The notes under the pieces: generated by a model
The model's database searches: none
What the model was told of the DNA's origin: nothing
What the model saw: the letters and a program-made list of their open reading frames with translations, nothing else
Shown here: positions 39,241 through 46,809 of the stretch, one piece after another
Numbering within the stretch: position 1 is the first letter of the stretch
Layout of the letters: each line of letters begins with the position of its first letter
Translations under genes and position numbers: made by a program
Source of the DNA: Acidithiobacillus ferridurans
GTDB lineage: Bacteria; Pseudomonadota; Gammaproteobacteria; Acidithiobacillales; Acidithiobacillaceae
Direction: 5' to 3'
DNA length: 64,000 nucleotides
NCBI RefSeq assembly: GCF_003966655.1
Contig: NZ_AP018795.1
Coordinates: 2,187,501-2,251,500, forward strand

Positions 39241-39924
39241 TTAGCCGATGGTGATGGTCAGCGGTTCAAGCCCGGCAACAGCAGCCTCGATTACGTCGCC
39301 TTTCACCACGGGACCCACGCCGGCGGGGGTGCCGGTGAAGATGATGTCTCCGGGAAAGAGTTCGATCTGATTAGACAGGAAATGGACGATCTGCGGAATT
39401 TTCCAGAGCATGTCACCGACATCGGCGCTCTGGCGGATTTGACCATTCACCTTGAGTTCGATCTTACCGCGGGCGATGGTTCCCGAATAAAACTCGGGCG
39501 TGATGGCCGTGCAGGGCGCCGAATGGTCGAATGCTTTGGCCATCTCCCAGGGCTGGCCCTTTTCGCGGGCCACGCGTTGCAGGTCGCGGCGGGTCATGTC
39601 CAGACCCACGGCATAGCCGAACACATAGTCATAATCGACCTTGTCCATGGGGATATTTTTGCCACCCTTATGTAGCGCCACCACCAGTTCTACCTCGGGC
39701 TGCAGGTCGGTAGTGCCGGGCGGGTAGGGCAGCACTGAATTATTCTGCAGGATGGCGCTGGCCGGTTTCATGAAAAAGAGGGGTTCGGTATCGGGCGCGC
39801 TGCCCATTTCCCGGACGTGATCAGCGTAGTTCTGCCCGACGCAAAAAATACGGCGCACCGGGAAAGGGTTGCTGGACATGGCGTCCAGAGTCACGACAGG
39901 GGCGGGCGGGAAGGCGTAGTTCAT
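39241..39924 (-). CDS. Fumarylacetoacetate hydrolase family protein (acylpyruvase/fumarylpyruvate hydrolase-like)
   Basis: 227-residue FAH-fold enzyme. RIFCVGQNYADHVREMG, PLFFMKPASAIL, LQPEVELVVALHKGG (metal-binding E-x-E), YAVGLDMTRRDLQ, GQPWEMAKAFDHSAP and IIFTGTPAGVGPV match the FAHD1/YcgM group, which cleaves acylpyruvates or decarboxylates oxaloacetate. The ATG overlaps the stop of the upstream 91-residue gene (ATGA). Why it sits in a fix operon is not clear. Confidence 0.9.
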   Translation of the reverse strand: MNYAFPPAPVVTLDAMSSNPFPVRRIFCVGQNYADHVREMGSAPDTEPLFFMKPASAILQNNSVLPYPPGTTDLQPEVELVVALHKGGKNIPMDKVDYDYVFGYAVGLDMTRRDLQRVAREKGQPWEMAKAFDHSAPCTAITPEFYSGTIARGKIELKVNGQIRQSADVGDMLWKIPQIVHFLSNQIELFPGDIIFTGTPAGVGPVVKGDVIEAAVAGLEPLTITIG

Positions 39925-40196
39925 GGACGGACTCCTGTGCCGGGTGAAATGGAGGGATAACAGGTATCTGCTCCCATTTCTTGATAACTGATCCTGAAGC
40001 GGAATTCAATGTGCTTTTCATCGAGGATTCGGTCGCGGCACTCGGGGTAACGTTGTACCAGACGGTTTCGGTGCACCTGCCAAGCGTGGAGCAGGGCGCG
40101 GCGGGCCGCCTCCCGATCCTCGCCGGTGCCCTGAAAGGTGAAATGATGGGTGCGCATTTCCGCCAGAACAAAGCAGTTTGCGCTTTCCGTTGTCAT
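39921..40196 (-). CDS. Small hypothetical protein (91 aa)
   Basis: 91-residue protein of unknown function. It contains MRTHHFTFQGTGEDREAARR, an Arg-rich helix and a middle section with FRFRISYQEMGADTCY. It is flanked on both sides by four-base ATGA overlaps (gst before, FAH gene after), strong evidence that it is translated. The start is the in-frame ATG 40196; the 24 residues upstream in the open frame belong to the antisense of the gst 3' end. Confidence 0.72.
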   Translation of the reverse strand: MTTESANCFVLAEMRTHHFTFQGTGEDREAARRALLHAWQVHRNRLVQRYPECRDRILDEKHIEFRFRISYQEMGADTCYPSISPGTGVRP

Positions 40197-40813
40197 CGAT
40201 AGCCTTCCTCGCGCAGTACGCGCTGCACGGCAGGCCTGGTCCGCAGGCGTTGGTAGTGGGCGTCGCAATGTTCAGGTAGCGGGATGCCCAGCCGGTCTGC
40301 CCAGAACTCCACGTAAAACAGTGCCGCATCGGCGATGGAGAAGCCGCCGGTGACATAATCCAAGCCGGCAAGGGCGTCATTCAGGATGGCGAATCCTTGA
40401 TTGACGATTTCCCGTCCGCGCGCCTGCACGGCTGCGTGATCGGCGACGTTGGGGGTGAAGGTGTCCGTAATGAAAATGCGGGCGAAGCCCTGGCCGTGCA
40501 GGGTGCCGACAACATAGTCCATGACTTCCAGCACGCGCGCCTCGCCGTCGGGATACTCTGGCAGCAGTTTCGCCTTGGGGTGGGCGCGTGCCAGCCACCA
40601 GGCGATGGCCTGGAATTCAGTCAGCGCCGTGCCGTCCTGACGCACCAGGGTGGGGATGGTGGACTTCGGATTGATGGCGCGGTACTCGGGCTTGTGGTGC
40701 TCGCCGGCTGGCAGATTGACGATCCAGGCCTCGAAGGGGAGATCCAGTTCTTCCAGCAGAATATGGATGCCGGTGGAGCACGATCCGGGGGTCATATAGA
40801 AGCGCATTGCCAT
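40193..40813 (-). CDS. Glutathione S-transferase family protein
   Basis: 206-residue GST. The N-terminal thioredoxin-like domain is MRFYMTPGSCSTGIHILLEE, with the Ser/Cys catalytic region of beta-class or YfcG-like enzymes. NPKSTIPTLVRQDGTALTEF carries the cis-Pro and the glutathione-binding E-S-like motif. The helical C-terminal domain has GGFSIADAALFYVEFWADR (the conserved Asp of the folding motif). GSTs of this type occur in nitrogen-fixation gene clusters, where they are often called nifM-neighbour or FeMo-co-associated GSTs; the role is unproven. Confidence 0.9.
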   Translation of the reverse strand: MAMRFYMTPGSCSTGIHILLEELDLPFEAWIVNLPAGEHHKPEYRAINPKSTIPTLVRQDGTALTEFQAIAWWLARAHPKAKLLPEYPDGEARVLEVMDYVVGTLHGQGFARIFITDTFTPNVADHAAVQARGREIVNQGFAILNDALAGLDYVTGGFSIADAALFYVEFWADRLGIPLPEHCDAHYQRLRTRPAVQRVLREEGYR

Positions 40814-41166
40814 CAGTTGTCCTCTTTAAACCATTCCGGCTGGTTTTTGCGGTATACCCGCAGCCACATCAAGGTATCTGGTGCCAGCGCGCGCACCGCG
40901 AGCCAAAGCAGGGTGTCCTCTGCTTTATCACTGGTTGCGAGGCGCTGGTCGAGGGCGCGCCAGCCTTCCCAGTCTATTTCCACCAACAGGGCGTGGATCT
41001 CTGGCGACAGGAGCAGGGCGGACTTGCTCATGAGGCGAAGCTGGCGTCGAGTTTCTGCGCGGGTGAGGCGCGACGCGAGAAACTCTTCCTCCTCCAGCCC
41101 TTCAGTCAGCGTGAGTACGGCAATCCCCGCCTCTTCAATCGCGTTAAAGAGCGAGATGCTCAGCAT
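40813..41166 (-). CDS. DUF86/HEPN-like small helical protein
   Basis: 117-residue all-helical protein. The pattern TEGLEEEEFLASRLTRAETR, then RQLRLMSKSALLLSPEI, then EIDWEGWRAL follows the layout of the HepT/DUF86 HEPN family (F-x-x-D-x-x-x-x-x-A-x-x-R-x-L, G-E-A, I-x-W). The catalytic R-x4-6-H of HEPN ribonucleases is not visible, and no MNT-type nucleotidyltransferase antitoxin gene is adjacent. It is therefore either a non-catalytic HEPN relative or an unrelated helical protein. It is one base from gst, in the same direction. Confidence 0.65.
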   Translation of the reverse strand: MLSISLFNAIEEAGIAVLTLTEGLEEEEFLASRLTRAETRRQLRLMSKSALLLSPEIHALLVEIDWEGWRALDQRLATSDKAEDTLLWLAVRALAPDTLMWLRVYRKNQPEWFKEDN

Positions 41167-41214
41167 GGGGGTGTCCCGGGAGGGTATTCCATCTTGTATG
41201 CCACACCGCCAGAC

Positions 41215-41709
41215 TCAATGCGCCGTCAGACCATCGGCATAGGCGCGGATGACGGAGGCCCCTATCAGATCGTGGGGGTCCAGTTCGCCGATCTTTTCCA
41301 GAACCTCGCGGCATTCGTCCAGTCGCTTGCGGCGTAACAGGATGAAACTCAGGGCCTTCAGGGTGAAGAGATAAAAATGGGCAGGGCTGTGAATCATGGA
41401 CCAGTCTGCCGTATTTGGAGCGAGGTGCTGCCAGTTGGGCGGGAAGCCGCCCAGTCGCGCTCCTCTATCCATGGCGTTGCGCGCTATCTCTTCGGCTTCT
41501 GCCAATCGGGACTGACGAAACAATAACTTGTATAGGGCAAAATAAGCAGGTAGATAATCCGGTTCATTCAGGAGATGATGCCTCAGCAGTTTTTCCACCT
41601 CGGTCGGGTGTGTGCTACTGGCCAGTGCGGCCTCCAGCAGCGAAGCCGCCTGCCCGGCAGGGTCGGCAAAGGGCAGGATGATCTCGCCGAGGGTACCGTC
41701 AGGGCTCAT
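41215..41709 (-). CDS. Tetratricopeptide-repeat-like protein
   Basis: 164-residue helical repeat protein. Two TPR-like hairpins are visible: EVEKLLRHHLLNEPDYLPAY with ALYKLLFRQSRLAEAEEIAR, and ALSFILLRRKRLDECREVLE with a terminal helix. It has no signal peptide. It starts inside the end of the upstream ferredoxin gene (11-base overlap, with GGAGG before the ATG). Proteins of this kind accompany the thioredoxin-fold ferredoxin next to fixABCX in diazotrophs; a scaffold role is inference. Confidence 0.75.
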   Translation of the reverse strand: MSPDGTLGEIILPFADPAGQAASLLEAALASSTHPTEVEKLLRHHLLNEPDYLPAYFALYKLLFRQSRLAEAEEIARNAMDRGARLGGFPPNWQHLAPNTADWSMIHSPAHFYLFTLKALSFILLRRKRLDECREVLEKIGELDPHDLIGASVIRAYADGLTAH

Positions 41710-42034
41710 TGGACCAAGCCTCCGGTGTCGGGTAGAGGCGGGTGACGGGGGTGCCGCCGATCAGATGTTCGTCGATAATGACGTCGATATCATCCTGACG
41801 TACTCCCGCGTAAAGGATGCCTTCGGGATAAACCAGCACATTGGGACCCTCGCCGCAGGGTCCCAGACAACCGCACTGCGTCAGGGCGAAACGCCCCCAG
41901 AGTTTGCGTGCTTCAAAGGTGTCTTGAAAAGCACGGAGTAGATCCGCAGAGCCTTGGGCGCCGCAGGAGCCCTTGGGATGGCTCGGCGGCCTGGACTGGA
42001 CGCAGACAAAGACGTGGCGTTCTGGTTTGCTCAT
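41699..42034 (-). CDS. Thioredoxin-fold [2Fe-2S] ferredoxin (Shethna I type)
   Basis: 111-residue protein. The cluster ligands fit the thioredoxin-like ferredoxins of Azotobacter and Aquifex: VFVCVQSRPPSHPKGSCGAQ supplies two Cys, and LTQCGCLGPCGEGPNVLVYP supplies the others. It carries one [2Fe-2S] cluster. This ferredoxin type is repeatedly found in nif or fix clusters and is thought to assist nitrogenase electron transfer or protection. It lies 13 bases after fixX. Confidence 0.9.
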   Translation of the reverse strand: MSKPERHVFVCVQSRPPSHPKGSCGAQGSADLLRAFQDTFEARKLWGRFALTQCGCLGPCGEGPNVLVYPEGILYAGVRQDDIDVIIDEHLIGGTPVTRLYPTPEAWSNEP

Positions 42035-42047
42035 GAAATGCCCCCAC

Positions 42048-42335
42048 TTAACCGAACTTGAAGAGGATGCCGTGACCGCCCCGTGGATAAGACCAGTCCA
42101 CGTTGTGATGTTCGGTACAAATGATCCGACAGGTGCCGCACTCCAGACAGCCGTCCGTGGTCAGGACCACACCACCGCCCTCGTCTTTGGCGTAACAGGC
42201 CGCAGGACAGGCGAAAGTGCAGGACTGTGTTTTACAATCATCGGCGCAGACCTGAGGGTCGCTGATCCGGATATGCGGCCGACCTTCATCGACCCGGTAG
42301 CGGTTTTGAAACAGTTTCTCTTCGATCTTGATCAT
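42048..42335 (-). CDS. fixX: Ferredoxin-like protein FixX
   Basis: 95-residue FixX. The cluster motif [11 protein letters not shown] holds the [4Fe-4S] ligands; [18 protein letters not shown] gives further Cys residues of the degenerate second cluster. The protein ends with [15 protein letters not shown], typical of FixX. It accepts electrons from FixC. The start is ATG 42335, overlapping the fixC stop (ATGA); an extension of 15 residues inside fixC is not used. Confidence 0.95.
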   Translation of the reverse strand: MIKIEEKLFQNRYRVDEGRPHIRISDPQVCADDCKTQSCTFACPAACYAKDEGGGVVLTTDGCLECGTCRIICTEHHNVDWSYPRGGHGILFKFG

Positions 42336-43630
42336 CGTGTTGCCCTCCACATGCGGTAAGCGTCTCCCACCAAACCCCACAACGAGCGTTGCTGTATAAA
42401 GCTGCCACGAATGGTCTTCTCCTTGCTGTGCTTATCCTGACCATCGACCATCAGCATGGTATGCGCGGCGCGGTTGAGGAGTTGCGGATACACCGAAAAG
42501 AAATGCGGATTGCCGTGCAGGATATCGGGCAACTCCTTGTACTTCCGCAAGTCTTTCATGACGAAACTGTCGTCCAGCGCGGTTTTGTAACGGGCAAGAT
42601 GGGAGGCCGTACAGGGGAGCTTCATTTCTTTCAGCGCAATAACCGTTTCTGCGGCCAACCGGCCACTGGTCATCGCCAGGTTGGAGCCTTCACGGTGGAC
42701 TGCATTTACCAGTCCGGCGCTGTCCCCCGCAATCATCCAGCCCTCGCCGTAGAGGGTCGGAACCGCCTTGTAGCCCCCTTCGGGAATCAGGTGGGCGGCA
42801 TATTCCTTCATTTCGCCCCCCTCGATCAACGGGGCAATGGCCGGATGTGTCTTGAGTTCTTCGAGGAGGGTATAGGGCGCGATGCCCCCTTTTTTGAAGT
42901 CGGACAAGAGGCAACCGATGCCCAGCGTGATGGATTCCTTGTTGGTATAGAGGAAGGCGGTGCCGACCATGCCGTGGGTGACGGCACCGGCGATCTCAAT
43001 GACCACCCCTTCGTTGCCCTTGATGTTGAAACGGCTTTGCACGACCTCCTCGGGCAGAAAGTGAATTTCCTTGACCGCAAGCGCGACGTTTTTGGCGTCG
43101 AGTTCGCCATGGAACCCGGCTTTTTTGGCTAACAGCGAATTGACGCCATCCGCCAGGATCACCACATCGGCATAAATGTCGCCTCCCTCACGGTCGGTAC
43201 GGACGCCGATGACCTTTTTGCCTTCCTGGATGAGCTCGGTGACCGTCGTCTCGCAGATGACCAATGCCCCCGCCTCCTTGACCTTCCCGGAGAACCACTT
43301 GTCGAAAGGCGCCCGGAGGATGGTATAACGATTGGGCTGGTCGCTGTTAAAGGCATCCGAGCGATAGTTGGTACCGATGAAGGATTTGTCATCCAGCACC
43401 CACATGCGCTGTTCGATGATATGGCGTTCCAACGGGGCATCGTCGCGGAAATCGGGAATGATGCGCTCCAGCGCGTCGGCGTAGAGAATGGCCCCCTGGA
43501 CATTTTTGGTACCAGGGGTTTCACCGCGTTCCAGTTGCAATACGCTCAGACCTGCCTTGGCCATGGTATACGCGGCTGCATTACCGGCGGGGCCGGCACC
43601 TACCACAATGGCATCAAATTTTTCGGCCAT
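42332..43630 (-). CDS. fixC: Flavoprotein-quinone oxidoreductase FixC
   Basis: 432-residue FAD protein related to ETF:quinone oxidoreductase. The dinucleotide motif is [20 protein letters not shown] at residues 5-24, with [34 protein letters not shown] and the second FAD site [20 protein letters not shown]. In the FixABCX complex it takes electrons to quinone on one branch and passes low-potential electrons to FixX. Ribosome-binding site AGGAG. It lies between fixB and fixX. Confidence 0.95.
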   Translation of the reverse strand: MAEKFDAIVVGAGPAGNAAAYTMAKAGLSVLQLERGETPGTKNVQGAILYADALERIIPDFRDDAPLERHIIEQRMWVLDDKSFIGTNYRSDAFNSDQPNRYTILRAPFDKWFSGKVKEAGALVICETTVTELIQEGKKVIGVRTDREGGDIYADVVILADGVNSLLAKKAGFHGELDAKNVALAVKEIHFLPEEVVQSRFNIKGNEGVVIEIAGAVTHGMVGTAFLYTNKESITLGIGCLLSDFKKGGIAPYTLLEELKTHPAIAPLIEGGEMKEYAAHLIPEGGYKAVPTLYGEGWMIAGDSAGLVNAVHREGSNLAMTSGRLAAETVIALKEMKLPCTASHLARYKTALDDSFVMKDLRKYKELPDILHGNPHFFSVYPQLLNRAAHTMLMVDGQDKHSKEKTIRGSFIQQRSLWGLVGDAYRMWRATR

Positions 43631-43646
43631 GTCATGACTCCTGTAA

Positions 43647-44741
43647 TTAACCGGCCCGGCGGTTCACAGCCAGACGGCTGCGAAAGGCGTCGGTGAGGAC
43701 GGGAAGGATCTGCACGGCGTCGCCGACAATGCCATAAGTGGCAAAATCGAAGATGGGCGCATGGGGATCGTTGTTGATGGCGATGATGACGTCGGAGGCT
43801 TCCATGCCGACGCGGTGCTGAATCGCCCCGGAGATGCCCGCGGCAATATAAAGCTTGGGACGCACGGTCTTGCCCGATTGCCCGACCTGACGATCTGCGG
43901 GCAGCCAGCCGGCATGAGTCACTGGACGCGATCCGCCCACTTCGGCGCCGAGCACGGCCGCCAGGTCCCAGATCAGACGAAAGTTTTCGGCTTTGCCCAT
44001 GCCCCGGCCGCCCGCCACGATAACGTCGGCATAGGCGAGTTGCGCCTGCTCCTGGGCCTCGTCGGGGATGAACTCCAGGACTTTGGCGATAATGTCATCT
44101 TCCTGCATCTGCAGGTTTTCAGAAATGATACGACCACTGCGTTCTGGCAGGGGGTCGGGCATGGCCATGACCCGGGGGCGAATGGTCGCCATCTGCGGGC
44201 GGTAGTTCAGGGTCTGGATGGTGCAGAGCAGGCTGCCGCCAAAGGTCGGACGGGTGGCGAGGAGTCCGCGGTTGTCCGGATCAATGGCGAGTTCGGTACA
44301 GTCTGCGGTCAAACCCGTGAGCAGAGTGGTCGCCACACTGCCGGCGAGATCGCGGCCCAGGGTGGTGGCGCCCAGCAGCAGAATCTCCGGCTGGTACTTA
44401 TTGACCAGGTCCGTCATGGCCTTGGTGTAGGGCTCGTTGCGATAGTCTGTGAGAATGGGATCGGCCACGATATAGGCCACATCCGCGCCATAGGTGAAAG
44501 CGCTGCGGGCAGCGGCGGCAAGTTCATCGCTGCTGCCGCCGAGGATGACGGCGCTCAGTTCGACCTTCAGAATATCGGCCAGCTTGCGCCCTTCGCCCAG
44601 TAGCTCCCAGGATACCTGGTGTACCTGGCCCCGTTCCATTTCGACAAACACCCAGATTCCCTTGTAGGCCGCCAGGCGGGGGTCCAGCTCCAGGCGCTTT
44701 TTGCCTTTGGGCTTTGCGGGTGCGGTAGTGTTCTCGCTCAT
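43647..44741 (-). CDS. fixB: Electron transfer flavoprotein alpha subunit FixB
   Basis: 364-residue ETF-alpha. An N-terminal domain starts after a 25-residue Lys- and Pro-rich extension. The FAD-binding C-terminal domain has [52 protein letters not shown] and the terminal [17 protein letters not shown]. It pairs with FixA in the bifurcating flavoprotein. AAGGAGC precedes the ATG. Confidence 0.95.
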   Translation of the reverse strand: MSENTTAPAKPKGKKRLELDPRLAAYKGIWVFVEMERGQVHQVSWELLGEGRKLADILKVELSAVILGGSSDELAAAARSAFTYGADVAYIVADPILTDYRNEPYTKAMTDLVNKYQPEILLLGATTLGRDLAGSVATTLLTGLTADCTELAIDPDNRGLLATRPTFGGSLLCTIQTLNYRPQMATIRPRVMAMPDPLPERSGRIISENLQMQEDDIIAKVLEFIPDEAQEQAQLAYADVIVAGGRGMGKAENFRLIWDLAAVLGAEVGGSRPVTHAGWLPADRQVGQSGKTVRPKLYIAAGISGAIQHRVGMEASDVIIAINNDPHAPIFDFATYGIVGDAVQILPVLTDAFRSRLAVNRRAG

Positions 44742-44760
44742 GCGGATGCTCCTTGTGCGT

Positions 44761-45603
44761 TTATACGGTGATCAGGCCGAGTTCCTGCGCCAGGCGCGGG
44801 TGCTGGCTGCTGAGAATATCCAGGATGGCGTTGGCGGTGCCACCGGCGTCCAGATCGGCGCCGATCATCTGTGCCTTCACGGCCCTGGGCTTGGGGGTGA
44901 ATATCTTGCTGACCACTGTAGGCGAGCCCTTGAGGCCGATTTTGCTCACATCCTCAATACCGGCGCGCTCTTTATTCCATTTCGGCACCTCAAAGCGGGC
45001 CGAGCGGAACATATCACCCATGCTCGCAAAACGAATCTGGTTGCTGCCTTCCAGCATGGTGATCAGGGCGGGCAGGCGGGTCTGGATCACCTGTACACCA
45101 CCTTCAGAACGGCGTTGTACGGTGATGCTGCGCTGCGCAAGGTCCAGAGAGTCGATAGCCGATACGTAGGTGAGGAGTTGCAGGCCCAGGCGCTTGGCAA
45201 TGCCCGGCCCGACCTGCGCGGTATCGCCGTCAATGGTCTGCTTGCCAGTAAACACCAGATCAACGGGATGTTCCTCACCAATTTTACGGATGGTCTGTGC
45301 CAGGGCGAAGGAGGTCGCCAGGGTGTCGGCGCCGGCGAAGGCGCGGTCGGTCAGGAGTATCACGTCGTCGGCACCATAGGCGACGGCCTTGCGCAGTGCG
45401 TCTTCCGCTTGGGGCGGCCCCATGGTCAGCACGGTGACGCGCCCGCCGAAACGGTCTTTGAGGCGCAAGGCTTCTTCGATGGCGAAAACGTCGAAGGGAT
45501 TGATGATGGCGGGTACGCCCTGCCGCATGATGGTATTGGTGACTGGATGCACCCGGATCTGGGCGCTGTCGGGAACCTGTTTGATACAGACGACAATGTG
45601 CAT
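44761..45603 (-). CDS. fixA: Electron transfer flavoprotein beta subunit FixA
   Basis: 280-residue ETF-beta, the site of NADH oxidation in the bifurcating complex. [60 protein letters not shown] and [20 protein letters not shown] fit the FixA/EtfB signatures. It is the first gene of the operon, with AGGAG six bases before the ATG and a -24/-12 promoter about 60 bases upstream. The nif-type FixABCX uses NADH to reduce ferredoxin or flavodoxin for nitrogenase. Confidence 0.95.
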   Translation of the reverse strand: MHIVVCIKQVPDSAQIRVHPVTNTIMRQGVPAIINPFDVFAIEEALRLKDRFGGRVTVLTMGPPQAEDALRKAVAYGADDVILLTDRAFAGADTLATSFALAQTIRKIGEEHPVDLVFTGKQTIDGDTAQVGPGIAKRLGLQLLTYVSAIDSLDLAQRSITVQRRSEGGVQVIQTRLPALITMLEGSNQIRFASMGDMFRSARFEVPKWNKERAGIEDVSKIGLKGSPTVVSKIFTPKPRAVKAQMIGADLDAGGTANAILDILSSQHPRLAQELGLITV

Positions 45604-45660
45604 GGTGTACTCCTGTTACCGACCTGTCGGTGATCTGAAGAAGCTGTTGCAGTGATCTAA

Positions 45661-45675
45661 GCAATCTTCATTCCA
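45661..45675 (-). promoter_or_regulatory. Sigma-54 (-24/-12) promoter of fixABCX
   Basis: Read on the minus strand: TGGAATG-AAGA-TTGC. The GG and GC dinucleotides have the required 10-base spacing and the -12 TTGC is exact; two positions of the -24 block differ from TGGCACG. Transcription would start near 45650, 47 bases before the fixA ATG. Confidence 0.7.
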
Positions 45676-45752
45676 GATACGCAGGTCTTGTTAATCTCAA
45701 GATAAACAGTCTGTTGGATAAAATGCACCAGAAAAGCAACGCAAGCAGCGGA

Positions 45753-45768
45753 TGTAGGCTTTGCGACA
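45753..45768. promoter_or_regulatory. NifA-type upstream activating sequence (TGT-N10-ACA)
   Basis: TGTAGGCTTTGCGACA is an exact match to the NifA site. Its centre is about 110 bases upstream of the predicted fixA start site, the usual distance, and about 290 upstream of the globin-side start. A chance match in a region this size is possible (roughly one in seven), but the position relative to two sigma-54 promoters supports function. Confidence 0.6.
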
Positions 45769-46022
45769 AAATGCATGCTTTATCACGGTAAACTCCATGC
45801 ATCCGCTGGCGCTCTGCGGCGGGATTGGGGAGTGCGCAGGAACTACGGTGGAAGACGAGGGCCTCACTGACCAGCGTCTGATGAACGGTTGCGAAAGGTG
45901 CATGGTTGGAGAGGTTCTTGTTGATGGGACCAGGTCCACAAGAAGGTAACAAAGCGTACAAGATGTTCAATCTCTTACGGGACGATAAAAAATAACCATA
46001 TGATAATATTGCGGTTACATTT

Positions 46023-46037
46023 TGGCGCGGATATTGC
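46023..46037 (+). promoter_or_regulatory. Sigma-54 (-24/-12) promoter of the globin-TonB-ABC operon
   Basis: TGGCGCG-GATA-TTGC differs from the consensus TGGCACG-N4-TTGC at one position only and has exact GG-N10-GC spacing. Transcription would start near 46048, giving a leader of about 140 bases before the globin start. Confidence 0.72.
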
Positions 46038-46187
46038 CTGCCAAAATGTTGTTGCTGTCCCTATCGAACAACGCTATATTCCGATAAACATATCATATTC
46101 GGGGCAGGCTTCTGCGGGTCTCGGTTCGGTTTCGCTGGGGAGGTGCGCGTCGTGCGTCATATCCGGCCATATATGGAGAGGGAGAAA

Positions 46188-46799
46188 ATGAATATGGAAC
46201 AGGAAAGATCTGTCGTCCTGAAGTTGTCCGTTCACAATGACGCTGTCCTCTCGGTACAGGGTCCGCACTGCCCCGGTTCGGAGACGCTGGATATCCGCCG
46301 TTTTGGCGATGAGGATTCCATAGTGCGTCCTGCCATCACCGATATGCATTTCCCCGAAGTGATTTTTCCCACCCGCCGGGTAGGCCGGGTAGCCGGGGTG
46401 GAAAAGGTCCGGGAACTGGTCGTGGAGCACCATCGCCTCATCTGGCATAGCCCGCTACAACCCATCTTCGGCAACAACGAAAAGCATTTCTGGAAGGCCG
46501 TGGAATTGACGGCGGATTTTCATGCAGAAGTCTGCGGCGGCCCCAAGCTCTATACGGAGCGGCGGGGGCGTCCCCATCTGCGCGAACGGCACTTTCCCTT
46601 CACCATCCGGGAGAAGGATCGTGAACTCTGGCTGGATCTCTATGTGCAGGCCCTGCGCAACGTCGCCTTCCCGCTGGAAGTGGCGGAGGAGTACTGGCGC
46701 TGGGTGGAATCTCTGTCCATCCGCATGATCAACCGCCGCACCACCTTCGCGGAACCGGTGCGGGTGCCTTACAGCCAAATCGCCGCACAGTTGGCCTGA
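46188..46799 (+). CDS. Truncated-haemoglobin-like globin with N-terminal extension
   Basis: 203 residues; a globin domain of about 120 residues (75-195) follows an extension of about 70 with no recognised domain. The core reads SPLQPIF, KLYTERRGRPHLRERHFPF (His in RERH is the expected proximal haem ligand) and LWLDLYVQAL, like group II/III truncated haemoglobins. The usual B10 Tyr appears replaced (EHHRLIW), so ligand chemistry may differ. In-frame starts exist at 46143, 46173, 46188 and 46194; GGAGAGGGAG fits 46188 best. It is first behind a sigma-54 promoter and 10 bases before a TonB-receptor gene. Oxygen or NO handling for nitrogenase, or haem-based sensing, is inference. Confidence 0.72.
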   Translation: MNMEQERSVVLKLSVHNDAVLSVQGPHCPGSETLDIRRFGDEDSIVRPAITDMHFPEVIFPTRRVGRVAGVEKVRELVVEHHRLIWHSPLQPIFGNNEKHFWKAVELTADFHAEVCGGPKLYTERRGRPHLRERHFPFTIREKDRELWLDLYVQALRNVAFPLEVAEEYWRWVESLSIRMINRRTTFAEPVRVPYSQIAAQLA

Positions 46800-46809
46800 G
46801 GAGAGAGTC

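Larger units (their letters stand above)
45604..46187 (+). other. Divergent intergenic control region between fixABCX and the globin-TonB operon
   Basis: 584 bases without a gene I can support. It contains sigma-54 promoter motifs facing left (45661-45675) and right (46023-46037), one perfect TGT-N10-ACA NifA-type site (45753-45768) and A+T-rich stretches (for example 45984-46020) that could bend or bind IHF. An imperfect TGT-N10-ACG occurs at 45964-45979. Open frames of 62-100 codons cross the region but have no ribosome-binding site or recognisable product. Confidence 0.7.

Noticed and set aside
45668-45970. 100-codon open frame on the minus strand in the fix-globin intergenic region
   Set aside because: No ribosome-binding site or recognisable domain, and it runs across the NifA site; composition is not coding-like. 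Treated as chance.
45964-45979. Second NifA-type site TGT-N10-ACG
   Set aside because: One mismatch in a key triplet and only 44 bases upstream of the globin -24 element, too close for the usual NifA position.
46000-46191. 63-codon plus-strand frame over the globin promoter
   Set aside because: It would begin upstream of the sigma-54 promoter and read through it; no domain or ribosome-binding site.
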